Assembly: GCF_933775445.1 (NCBI RefSeq)
Contig: NC_065873.1
Location: forward strand, 24,676,001 to 24,740,000
Reading direction: 5' to 3'
From: Argentina anserina
Lineage: Eukaryota > Streptophyta > Magnoliopsida > Rosales > Rosaceae
Length of the DNA: 64,000 bases
The notes under the pieces: model-generated
Seen by the model: the letters and a program-made list of their open reading frames with translations, nothing else
What the model was told of the DNA's origin: nothing
Database searches by the model: none
Shown: positions 12,301 to 22,753 of the stretch, one piece after another
Numbering within the stretch: the stretch's first letter is position 1
Layout of the letters: each line of letters begins with the position of its first letter
Program-made: the position numbers and the translations under genes

Positions 12301-12913
12301 CACACTTCCACGAAAAAGATCTTGAACAATAGTTTTTGCCTTCAAAACTTTTGAGTGGCTTAAGTGACGTTCCAACAAACACAGCAATAAGGTCAGAAAT
12401 TCATGACTGTCCTGTTGAACTCCAGTATCCAACTTTAGAGTACGGACAAAGGGGGATGAGTCTATGGAAGCCATTTTGCTGTGATGCAACTGTGCAAACA
12501 GCTGTGACAGTTGATTCAACTCCGGTTGTTGTTCCAAGACTTCAGGTTCAACCAAGAGGATGCCTTCGCGGAAGGGCTTGTTCATGTACAAGCATTGGAG
12601 TATGCTGTTAACATAACAAGTTGCACCGAGATTTGTGAGGCCTGCAGGACAGTCATCATCAGAAGCATGTCGATCCTGAGAAGGATCGGGGCCAAGGTCT
12701 TGCCGAATCTCAGCTGGATTCTTCCACAATGTGTGTGTTTTACTACACCAGAAACCACAATGTGAACTCAAACATATCAAAAGATGCACAACACCAACAC
12801 TATAAAGTCATATATAGTTTATAGCATAACAGAAATTGCTCCTACCACAATATTTCAGAAGTGTCACCATCATCCCCTTGCTCATTTTGACTCTGAGTAC
12901 TAGGCTGGCTCAT
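9330..12913 (-). CDS. UBP26-like ubiquitin-specific protease catalytic domain with an atypical C-terminus
   Basis: Seven exons fit in phase: 12913-12846, 12742-12287, 11738-11483, 11254-10746, 10284-10224, 9949-9885 and 9696-9330 (593 residues). Exons 1-4 (residues 1-471) are clearly UBP26-like, a deubiquitinase that in Arabidopsis acts on histone H2B. They show the Cys box [10 protein letters not shown] (Cys65), zinc-binding CSNC (176-179) and CKFC (226-229), and the His box GHYVANIKD (His310) followed by WWEFDDEH. The catalytic residues look intact. Known UBP26 proteins are about 1,000 residues, with DUSP and ubiquitin-like regions after the catalytic domain; none of that is found here. Exons 5-7 give a short helical piece, a basic stretch (ARRRSSRS) and at least two hydrophobic segments near residues 525-585. 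Exons 1-4 are secure. Exons 5-7 are inferred from splice sites and phase only. Confidence 0.75.
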
Positions 12914-13773
12914 CTTAACTACAGAGCAAACCTGAAATTGACATGAACTCAGACCTTGAATGCCAATATAAATACTAAACAAATATGCACATAGAGATAA
13001 AAATAAAACTCACAAAGCTCGAATAAAAAGCACAATAGATCATTACAATTGAAGTTCAAACTCGCATTTGAATCCAGCCTATTACATCCTTTCACTAAGT
13101 CTTAGTTGATTAAACGAATAAACACGAGTGCCATCTTTTGCTTGCAGAAGGGACTGTAACAACCACTATGCAAGCTCGGCTTGCGTTGAAGAATCCCAAT
13201 TTCAGTTTCAAATTGATTTCTTCCTCCATCTCGGCAGTCTTCTGGTCGACAAACCCAGACCCGGAGCCCAAAAATTTCATCCCGACGACGGTGTTGGGGT
13301 GGGCTATGGAGAGGAGAAGAAGAACGTGAGGAAGAAGATGACCCATGAATTTGGTGATGGATAAGGTGCTCCCAGACTAAGAACAAAACACCGACTTAAC
13401 TAAAGTTGGTCAAGTTCCAGGAACAATTCACTTTTGTTTAGTTTGCAAAAATAGAAGAACCAAACCAACACGATGAAATTGATTCACTACTGAAAACACG
13501 TACAGAAGTACATAACAAACCATTACCCAAACCACAGAACAAGCCATTACCAAAACACAGAACAAGCCATATGGAAAGCAAAACATTGTTCAAGAGTAAC
13601 AAGTCGATTACCCAAAACACAGAACATAGCCTCGATCAGTTTTCTTCAAGAAACTAGTTGACCAAATGCACTCAACAGAGCTCTTCGATTTGGAGAATGG
13701 GGGGTTTCTGCAGAGAGAATATATAGGGGATGTCTAATTAATTAAGAGAGTGATGAGTTTCTTAGAAAGCAGC

Positions 13774-13816
<43 letters not shown>

Positions 13817-14222
13817 TTCTTCTCTACTGGCCTCTCTGACTCTGAAATCCCACTTTAATTTCATTACCCCAAACACACACAACACCCAGTGATGAGTTTG
13901 CTATTCTCGTTCCCGCGTCTTTTCTTTTCTTGTCTCATTTACGGAAATGAGAGCATACTGGCCGTTTGATTTTGAAATCTACTAGCCCCAGCTATTGTGC
14001 TCTTTATGTGAACGAACTATTTCAAATGAGGGGTAACGTTGTTTAATTCCATTTCTATTATTGTCTATCCACACTATAATTAAGAGAAGAGGCTTTTGCT
14101 ATTATTGTTCAACTTACCTAATAATTAATTAAGATTAATTTAAAATTTTATTTAATAATTAAGAGACAGAACGGGTAACCTTGACCTATAGCATAGCACA
14201 ATGGTAACATAGCAGCATGTCT
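12914..14222. other. 5' side of the UBP26-like gene; small ORF and CT repeat
   Basis: This stretch probably holds the promoter and 5' UTR of the minus-strand UBP-like gene. A 78-codon minus frame at 13346-13110 begins with a signal-like hydrophobic run (PHVLLLLSIA) but matches no family I know, and opposite-strand frames of equal length overlap it. I do not call it a gene. Confidence 0.45.
13779..13813. repeat. (TC)n microsatellite
   Basis: About 17 uninterrupted TC units in the region upstream of the UBP26-like gene. Confidence 0.97.
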
Positions 14223-14524
14223 GAATGGTTGGAGTAGAGTTCATATGATCGAGATCCCACATGAGGCATCTCTACTTGTGTCATCAGTCCATTACATGTC
14301 TATCACTACTGCAGCCGACCTAACATTACAAGATGATACAATGCATCAATGAATTTCAGGAGTTCCCTACAGCTCTCCCTAACACATGCTTCTAAACCAT
14401 ACAAGTTTTAAGAAAGGCTATCAACAGCAGAATTATAAACTTTTGGGGGCTCAAAACAAGCGTACAGTTTACGTTCTTTAGTTCTCTCTTAACACAGTTT
14501 GAATGCAGGCAGGTTTTCAAACAC
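14223..14524. repeat. Duplicated block, copy 2 (pre-insertion site of the hAT MITE)
   Basis: Homologous to 5293-5315 plus 5871-6165. At 14240 it has a single GTTCATAT exactly where the other copy holds the 555-bp MITE between two GTTCATAT copies. It lies about 275 bases downstream of the SYP32 stop codon, probably in its 3' UTR or flank. Confidence 0.9.
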
Positions 14525-14798
14525 TTTGTTTCCTGAAAACAGGTATTTTTAAACCCCTATAAGACATTGCCCCTGGGACCAAACAGCAAAATATATAACA
14601 AACTAGGAAGCTGATAAATTTTGCCATACATAGTTCACAACAAATTTACTATTTCCTGTATCAGTAATTCAGTATACATATATTACATTACTAAGTAATC
14701 ATCTTGCTTGTGAAACAAATAGAAGGGCTTTATCAACAGTAAAATACTCAGAAAGACGGTGTCATTTGCTTCCTTTTCAATAGTCTCCACAATCACTA

Positions 14799-17700
14799 TT
14801 ATGCCACAAAAAATAGGAAAACCATGAGGAAAAAAATTAATATAAAGAATATCTTGATCATCAACCACCTATTTGATGATATGCTACTCAGATACTTCAG
14901 CAATTGCCCTTGTGCGCCCTCTACATTCGCCAATGTGTCTTCCATGTTCTCATCAATTCTGCAACAGGAAATAACCTTGTCAGACTTCCAGTTCAAATCC
15001 AATGTAAGTAATAGAATTTTATGGTTACTCTTCAAAGTTCAAACTACTATGTGCCAAGTGCCAACTGAGAATAAAATGACTTAGAATTATGAGAGAAACT
15101 ACAGCTTAGTCCCTAACTTCAAGGAGCCAAAGTATTCTCCCAAGAAAACCCCCACAACTAAAACATCAATCAGAATGTGGCACAAATGAACAGATACAAA
15201 TATTATTCAAAAGAATCTTCAAAATACCGTCATTTTTTTATTATTGAAACCGTGAGTTCATAAACTAGACATTAAAATAATTACAATGACAAGCAATGAA
15301 CACAGTGAAATGCAGTAGCATTATTACAATGACAAGCAATGAACACAGTGAGATGCAGTAGCTTTAGCAATTGTACTGAACATACGGATCCTCTGATGAA
15401 AAGCTACCCATCTTATTGGAAAGGGTAAATTCCTCCCATGGTACCTGATGTTTGGCTACTTGGACAATTTGGTACCTGATGTATGAAAACGGACAATTTG
15501 GTACCTAAAGTTCTCAAATTTAGGCCATTTTGGTACTTATGTCAATTTTGACCATATTTGAAGGGTTATTTCCGTCATCCTATCTCTACTTTACTTTATT
15601 TTTTCATAATACCTCCAAATTGCCTCTAAATTATCACTAAAAATTTGATAACTCATCCACTTAGTATCTGTGATGATTTACGTATATAATTTTTCATAAT
15701 GTAGCTATCAATCTAAATTAATTTTAATTATAAGTAATTTAAAAAATATATTTTAATAAACAATTACAATTGCATAAAAGCAATTTATTTCCTTTGCAGA
15801 AAATAATTAGGATACAATAAGTATATTAAGAAAAAAAATATTTTCGATATATGCGAAGTAGATGCTAAGTGGAGTAAATATATCAATTTAATTATCTCTA
15901 AAGAGAGGCAATTATAGGAAGAAATGAAAAAAATGTGAATTTAATGAGTTTAGGGTTAGAATGACAAACATAACCCTAAAAATATGATCAAAATTGATAG
16001 AAGTACCAAAATGGCTTACAAATGAGAACTTCAGGTACCAAATTATCCGTTTTCATACATCAAGTACCATATTGTTCAAATAGCCATACTTTAGGTACCA
16101 TATGAGGAATTAACCCTATTGAAAATATGTTTTCAGTGGCAACGCACCTTCACTTTTTTACAAATGCGAGTTTCAGAACCACTGCCAGTGGCATCAGAAG
16201 AACCATTTTATTGTGCGCACTCTTATCATGGTCAACAATAACTAATTTCTCCTCATCCTCATTCAACTATTAACAAGGTTATGGGCTAAATTGGAGTTGA
16301 AATATCACCTTCTAGATCATCTCAGATCGTGTTCATTCATAAAGTACACACTAGGATAACGTGATATAGCAAAAGTACACACCGCATACTAGGATAATGC
16401 AATATAGCAAAAGTATTAAAGTAACAATCAATCACCCAAAAAAAAACATACATGTGATAAATACAAAGTAGAAAGGTCCATTATCAGGACTGTCTCTGCT
16501 AAGAGCTACTGTAGCTACTTATATAGGTTGGATTAGAATAAAACCTGATGGCAACTTCCCCTTGCTCAGAAACCAATGTCGCCAGCTGGTTGAAAATATT
16601 ACTCAGCTCATGAATGGTGGACTCAACATTTTGCAAAGCTTCAGCTCTACTCTGCATGTAACTGTCTTGATACGGAACCATCTGTTGTTGCTGCTGCTGA
16701 TGCTGTTGCTGGAGCAATGGTTGACCCTCCCCATCTGGCTCTTTCCTGCAAAGATGAAAGAATCAAGGGCCTCAATTTACTATATAAATCGAAATAAATC
16801 TTACTGAGAGATTAAACAAAGATCATAACCAAGACTTCAAAAACAAAAATTCAAACAAAGTGGGGTTGATTGTTTGAAAAACATAACTTAATCAATGCGC
16901 CTATCTCCCTAGATCAAGTTATTCATCTATAATTACTCATCTGCACAACACTGACATTCCGGAATGTTCAAACACCAGTCTGACAATTGGTAATTTGATG
17001 AAAGATCATCATCATTGTCTTTATTCAGACTGTTCTGCACAACCCAGTATAAAGAAACAAAGAGATATGGTTGGTATAATTCAGGACATAAGACACTTCT
17101 CTACTATTTTGTAAATGATAAACCAGGGTCATTCACACACTTATAGGGATACCCGATATGGTAATATCACAGTACTGTAGCAATATTTCATGACTGACAA
17201 CAGAAAAACAATCACTTACTTTGGGAACAGCTGCGAGGACGATGCTGATCCATTGGCCCATGGAGGAGGAGATGCACTTGAAGAACTAGCAGCTGACCTG
17301 GTAGCCAGTGGACGCTGCCGAACAAAAGGATTTGTGGGTTCCTTGGAGGCAGTAGATGAATACTGTTGTCTTCTATTCTCGTGAACCTTCAAATTCTTCA
17401 TGATAACCAATAAAAATATCATTAATATTAGAGTACAATTGGCAGAGAAACTTCAGTAGAGAAGTCTCATACTTAGGCTACCAGCTTTAAAGTGCACGGG
17501 GAAAAATATTAGGCCTTACCTCAGTTCGCAAGGTGAGGACTTCTTTGAACTCTTTTGTGGTGGTCATAAGCCGGTTTTTTAGGTCATCGACAACTGTGGT
17601 CGAATGACTAGTTGAGTCACTAGAAATATTCCCACTTTCTTTTCTGGAGTTAGATAGGAGCTGAAGGTCTACCACTGCAGAGTTGAGTGCAGTAATATCC

Positions 17701-18313
17701 TGCTTGATTACTGTTGTCAGCTCCTCAATTTCCTTTCTTGGATCATTAAAAACAGTACTCCTCTTCGCCACTGCATTAAGACAACAGATAAACACTTAAT
17801 AACAAAAATCTTTTGTGGCAACAGCAACATAAAAGACACACGACAATACAATTATCAAACCTAGATCAAACTCATAAAATTTTTGCTATTTTAAGCAACG
17901 CTGTCGTGACAATGAACATATGTACCAAAATTAAAGAAATGTCATTAAGCTGACTATCTTTACAACAACAAATATCACCTCAACCAATTCGCATTGCTTC
18001 AAATTCCATCCTAAAACCGCAAAGACCAACACATTACAATTACACTACATATCATTAACAACAACTCACATTGTGTCAGTTTTGAAAGCTTCTGCGACGT
18101 CGAGTGTATCCCTTTGCCAATTCTGGCAGCCCTCAGATTAAACTCGGATTTACTCGACACCGCCGCTTGATTTTCCTGGAATCTCGATCCACTACTCGGC
18201 CCATTATGCGACGACTCCGGCCCCGGCGCCGACGAGAACGACTTCTTTAACGTGGCAGCATACTTCTGAAACTCCTCTGTCCGATCCCGAAACGAAGTAC
18301 CCTTGGCATGCAT
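14799..18313 (-). CDS. SYP32: Syntaxin of plants 32 (Qa-SNARE, Sed5 type)
   Basis: Five exons, 18313-18070, 17770-17520, 17395-17220, 16745-16545 and 14958-14799, all in phase, give 343 residues; Arabidopsis SYP32 is close to this length. I chose the ATG before HAKGTSFRDR because the SYP3 family begins a few residues before a YRDR/FRDR motif. The order is: SYP3-type N-terminus, Habc bundle (IKQDITALNSAVVDLQ), conserved linker (TNPFVRQRPLATRSAA), a Gln-rich stretch, the Qa SNARE motif (about 250-313, with the central Gln in SEQGE), and a C-terminal membrane anchor ending FLFFVA. SYP31 and SYP32 act as Golgi t-SNAREs in ER-Golgi and intra-Golgi fusion. A leader intron is likely at 18515-18365. 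The fourth intron is long (1.6 kb) and carries a MITE. Confidence 0.96.
15423..16116. mobile_element. Mutator-like MITE with long terminal inverted repeats, copy 1
   Basis: 694 bases in the fourth SYP32 intron. The ends GGGTAAATTCCTC and GAGGAATTAACCC begin inverted repeats of roughly 170-190 bases built from 'tttggtacc' words. Flanks TATTGGAAA (15414-15422) and TATTGAAAA (16117-16125) are a 9-bp target duplication with one mismatch, as expected for Mutator-like elements. The core is AT-rich and non-coding. A relative in the opposite orientation sits at 43472-44334. Confidence 0.9.
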
Positions 18314-18749
18314 TGTTCCAAGCCCTAGCTTCCCAAATTGAAGCTTCACAATAACATAACCACCTGAAATCGCATCAAAATTACTTCAACACTTCAATGC
18401 CTACAAATCCTATCAACAGATTGCGCATAATTTGATTCGAATCTTTCACCTTAAACCTAAATCAATCGATTCCAATAGCTACAGCTAAAAGTAAATTATC
18501 GAATAGCGAAATTACCTGGAAGAGTGCGAGATCTGGAAACCTAGACCCGCACCGATTGAGCTTTTCTCCGGTGAAATTGAGCAGAGGTGAGTGAAGCTTT
18601 GACAGAGTGCCCAAACGGTGCCCGTTTGGGTGAAGATCGCGGACCCTGTGGAGAATGGATCTAATGGGGATGAAATGTTGAAGGAGAAGGCTGGGTTTGT
18701 TCTGTGGAGAGAGTTGTTATGACGCGGAGGGTTGCACCTGGGTTTGGTA

Positions 18750-18924
18750 TGATTATTTTGTCGGTTTTTTGCAGGATAGTCCTTTAGTTTATATATAATG
18801 GTCCAAATGGGCCGGTGGATGATTCTATTTTAGAGGCGAGTCTATATGAGTCCATCAAAGTAAATAGTAAAATCTGCTTCGGATATTTTTTTTACCGTAT
18901 AAATCTCGGAATAACTGTTAGAAA
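18750..18924. other. Upstream flank of SYP32
   Basis: No gene seen. This stretch lies between the SYP32 5' region and the next repeat. Confidence 0.5.
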
Positions 18925-19354
18925 CTTGGGCCCAATTTGGTTGACAGGAAATTCTTCTATGTAAAATGAATTTATTTCAGTTTTCATGTGTAGATGTTAT
19001 TTGGTTATAATTTGATATTTGAATGGAAACAAAAAATGTGATTTGACTGAAAATTAACTCATTCTTAAACCCTGAAATGAATTACTTATCCAGAGGTGGT
19101 ATTATATTTCTATTCCCATGGACAAAGACTAATTTCCTTTTAAATTGTATATTATTTTCTTATAAATGGTTTTTAATGAAAATTTTGATTGAACATTCTA
19201 TTTTAACATCTTACCAAAATAATTCTAAATTTTAGATTTCAATATCTTCTAAATACCCATATGGAAATACAAAAACATATTCCATTTCAAATTAGGTTGG
19301 AAAAGAAATTAACTCATTTTCATGTCTTCACATTCATGTCAACCAAACGGGGTT
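18925..19354. mobile_element. MITE-like element with TTTGGTTGACA ends
   Basis: About 430 bases. The left part reads 'atttggttgaca' and the right part 'tgtcaaccaaac', an inverted pair of about 20 bases with few mismatches. The AT-rich interior has no coding capacity. The flanking GTTAGA words on both sides may be the remains of a target duplication. Confidence 0.6.
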
Positions 19355-19625
19355 AGAGCTAATCTCGAGGCTTCGAGCAATGCTTAGCTTGGCTTGATTC
19401 CGATTGTACTTTTCTTTTTCTACGGAATGATGTGAATGTGGTCTGGGTTTATTCGTGTAAAATTCGTTTACCCAAAAGAAAGTAATTAAATATCGAGCCA
19501 ACTGTTAGATATAATCTCAATGTCTCAAGCTATGCTTAGCTTCGCTTGAATCCATCTATAGCGCTTTCTTTTCCCTTAGAGACATCCGAATGTAGTTTCG
19601 GTTTATTCGTGTAATACTGTTAGTT
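19352..19625. repeat. Degenerate tandem duplication (two units of about 120 bases)
   Basis: The unit starting 'gttagagctaatctcgagg' at 19352 is repeated, with many substitutions, from 19505 ('gttagatataatctcaatg'). Both share 'atgcttagctt' and 'ggtttattcgtgtaa'. The function is unknown. Confidence 0.75.
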
Positions 19626-19911
19626 CAAAACCGTATACAGACTCAAACATTTATTGTTCCTCAATTCAATGCTGATAATCTTGTCATATGCAAAGAATAT
19701 AAAGAGTTAGACACGTAGGGCATGCATGCAATTGGTATACTTTTATTTAGGAATTATAATAAACACAAGACTTACACTTTGATGTTGTTTTTCCTTCGTA
19801 ATAGTCATTACCGGTTTTGAAAACAAATTTGTATGCAACAACTGACAACGATTAATGGTTTGTGTTATTTTTTTATTGAGAATAAATTTGTATGCAATAA
19901 TTAAAGTTTGA
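19626..19911. other. Intergenic, no gene seen
   Basis: AT-rich, no feature recognised. Confidence 0.5.
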
Positions 19912-20512
19912 AAAAGCGATAGGCGGTATACAAGCGGACAACTACCTCCTAGCGCCTAGACGGTATGGTAACCTCTTAAGCGGTGTCTAGCGAATTCAAA
20001 TGATTAAATATTTATTTATTTTTATACATGTATTTAAACTATTTATATGATTAAAAATATATAATAATGCTCAATATTAATTTTCAAAATAGTCCAAACT
20101 CAAATTACTTAAGTTCAAAATTAATACAAAAATATTAAAATAAAAGGTAAAATGTAAAACAAATGCAAGACTAAATCTCAAGTTTTTATTCTCAAAATCA
20201 TTCACTAACTTATTTGGTAACGGACTCAAACTCAATATCTATTTTTCTTTCCTAATCTTCTGTGTCATCATCCGAAATAAAATATTCATCATGAAGTTCT
20301 TCTACTTCCACTGCGTTTTATTTTTTTTTTATTTCTAAAAATCCATTGATTTTAAACGTCACGGACCGCCGCATACCACCTATGACCGCATAAGCGGCCG
20401 CCAAATCTCTCAAACACTACGGATGATTGAATATGTAAAAAGCGTGACGGTGACACGCCTCGTAGCGCCTAGCCTCCGCCTAAGCGGTCTAGGTAGCTGC
20501 TTTTTAGGACAG
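19912..20512. mobile_element. MITE-like element with GCCTAGGCGG-type ends, longer relative
   Basis: The left end 'gtttgaaaaagcgataggcgg' is an imperfect inverted match to the right end 'gctgctttttaggac'. Words such as 'tagcgcctag' near both ends recall the element at 4581-4758. The interior is AT-rich and non-coding. Confidence 0.5.
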
Positions 20513-21041
20513 TGGCAACAATAGACAGTAACTATTGGCTTGTGGTCCTTTTCATTGAATATGGCTTGGTTGGTTCTTGAATATTACTTCTCTGCTTTGG
20601 TCTATGCTTCATTAGATATCACGGTACATGACATGCTTGACCGGTAACTAATGGTGAAACATGAATTTTAGGAAAACGCAAACTAATATATCAGAATTTG
20701 AGGGGCGCAATAAAAATAAAATAAAATAATGTATGTATTAATAACATCAAACAAAACCATATGCATTGTTATGTTTGAAATAGTCGATATAATGTCCTTT
20801 ATTCTCACTAATGCATTATAAATATTCATTACTTAATGAATTTCGAACTCAAAACTATAAAACTTCATATTCTAAACAAAGTGGATCACACCCGATAAAA
20901 AATGGTCGTCCAAGTATATATCAATGTACTAACTCTATAAGTTCTTGTAATATTAAACACACTGGAAATATGATTTGATTAGGTAGGATCATTTAGGCGT
21001 TAGATTTTAGGTAAAACTAGTTTGTTAATCAGGTTGCTTTC
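20513..21041. other. Intergenic, no gene seen
   Basis: AT-rich stretch up to the left LTR of the copia element. Confidence 0.5.
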
Positions 21042-21179
21042 TGTTAGCGTGAATGATGGAGGAAATCATGGGCGTGATTCAAGGAAGGAATCAACGAGTG
21101 ATTTGTGGTTAATTGTACTCTTGTTAGATTATATATAGGACAATTATGTATATATAGTTATCAAGCAATATACATTTCA
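21042..21179 (+). repeat. 5' LTR of the copia element
   Basis: Begins TGTTAGCG and ends TTTCA. It aligns end to end with the 3' LTR, with roughly a dozen differences, that is about 10 % divergence. Confidence 0.9.
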
Positions 21180-21197
21180 ACTTGTTATTAGAGCAGA
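21180..21197 (+). other. Primer-binding site, initiator tRNA-Met type
   Basis: 'acttgttattagagcag' directly after the 5' LTR resembles the usual copia site TGGTATCAGAGC, with two changes. Confidence 0.65.
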
Positions 21198-22055
21198 TTT
21201 TTCTTGCTCTGTTTTTTTCTGGGTTTCTGTTTTTTTCGGCAGACGATTTGGAAAACTTTTCGTGGAGGATTTGGGCTTCAACAAAAAGACCCGAACCCCC
21301 GGTTCCAGCCAAGGCCAGAAGCAAGTGAACCCAGACCGGCGACCCTCCGCCTTCTCCCGTCCAGCGGCCATCCGCCATCACCCGTGCGAGCTGCACCGAG
21401 AACGACGAATCGTCGTTGCTTATCCCTAACGACATCTCGGCCGCGTTGTAGTCGTCACAACTCCCAGGCCTGTTCATCGAGTCAGTCCTCTCGATCTTGG
21501 CGTGTTATTTGAACACCAGCTCCAGCGCATCTTTATACTCATAAGCATATCGCATGCATGCCTTCTCCCGTCCAACAGCTCTCTGCGCGTCGACATCGCC
21601 GCTGCCCTCCGCCGGTCTTCCTGCGACCTCGACGTCACCATCCCTCCTTCGACGTCGCCGTCATCTCCTCAGGAGTTGCTGTAACCATCTCTTCCTCCAA
21701 CGTCACCACTATTTCCCTCCGACGTTTGACTCGTTTTTCTGCTTTTCTCCGACGTCTGACTCGTTTTTCTGCTTCTCTCCGACCCGCCCGGCCCGAATTT
21801 GAACTCCAAATTTGACACAGACCAGATTCGACCCGTCCGGCTCGGCCCAAATCCGACCCGACCCGGACCAGCTTCAATCTGATCCGACCTGACCCGGACC
21901 AGCTTCAACCCGACCTGACCCGACTCGGACCAGATTTGATAGTCTTGGTTGTCAGTGTAGGTTTACCGACATTGCACATGCACCCAAGACATGTTCATAT
22001 CCGTTTTTTGGTGTTTCCGCTGTATAATTCCTAATTTTTAATTTTCTTTTCAATG
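21198..22055 (+). other. Copia leader between the primer-binding site and gag
   Basis: GC-rich stretch with open frames of 60-100 codons on both strands. They look like composition effects in a leader of about 860 bases (many 'gacccgacc' and 'ctccgacg' words). I call no protein here. Confidence 0.6.
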
Positions 22056-22693
22056 GATTAGGAAGATAGAGTTGAGAGTTCTCAGATCAATGATGTTTCG
22101 ACATTTGAAGTATCTGTCAAGAGTTTTGACAGTGGTTCCTTTGGGAGAACCAAACTCAATGGGACCAATTTCCATAAATGGAAGAGAATTACGGCAGCTC
22201 ATCTTCGAGGAATGCACAAAATGGGGCATGTAACCAGAGTAACTAAGGCTCCTAGTGCATATGATATTGTTGCCTACACTAAGTGAGACGACGATGATGG
22301 TCTTATAATGTCAGTCTTGTGGAAAGCTATGAATGAAGAGATAGTTGATCTGGTGGAGGCATGTGACACTGCGCAGGCAATATGGAAGACATTGGAAGGC
22401 TTATATACTAATGACTCTGATTTCATACAAGTTCATGAGTTACTGTGCATAGCTTTGACAATGCAACAAGATGGGCAACCGGTGGCGCAATATTTCACCA
22501 AACTAAAAAATATTTGGGCTGACATTGATGTGAAACGTCCTTGCATGATCAAGAATCAGGAAGATATTGTTTGGTACCAACAAGAGAAGGAGCTTGAGCG
22601 AATTCACCATTTCTTAAAAGGTCTTGATGCAAAGCATAACAGTGCGAAAAGGAAATTGGTCAGAAAGACCGAACCCCCTAGCCTAATTACAAC

Positions 22694-22697
<4 letters not shown>

Positions 22698-22749
<52 letters not shown>
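22698..22749. repeat. (AT)n microsatellite inside gag
   Basis: About 26 AT units interrupt the gag region just after the PPSL stretch, another sign of decay. Confidence 0.97.

Positions 22750-22753
<4 letters not shown>

Noticed and set aside
13110..13346. Minus-strand 78-codon frame with a signal-like start
   Set aside because: No homology recognised, overlapped by equally long frames on the other strand, and probably in the leader region of the UBP-like gene.
21204..21908. Several overlapping frames of 60-117 codons on both strands
   Set aside because: They lie in the GC-rich copia leader, overlap each other in all frames, and show no domain.
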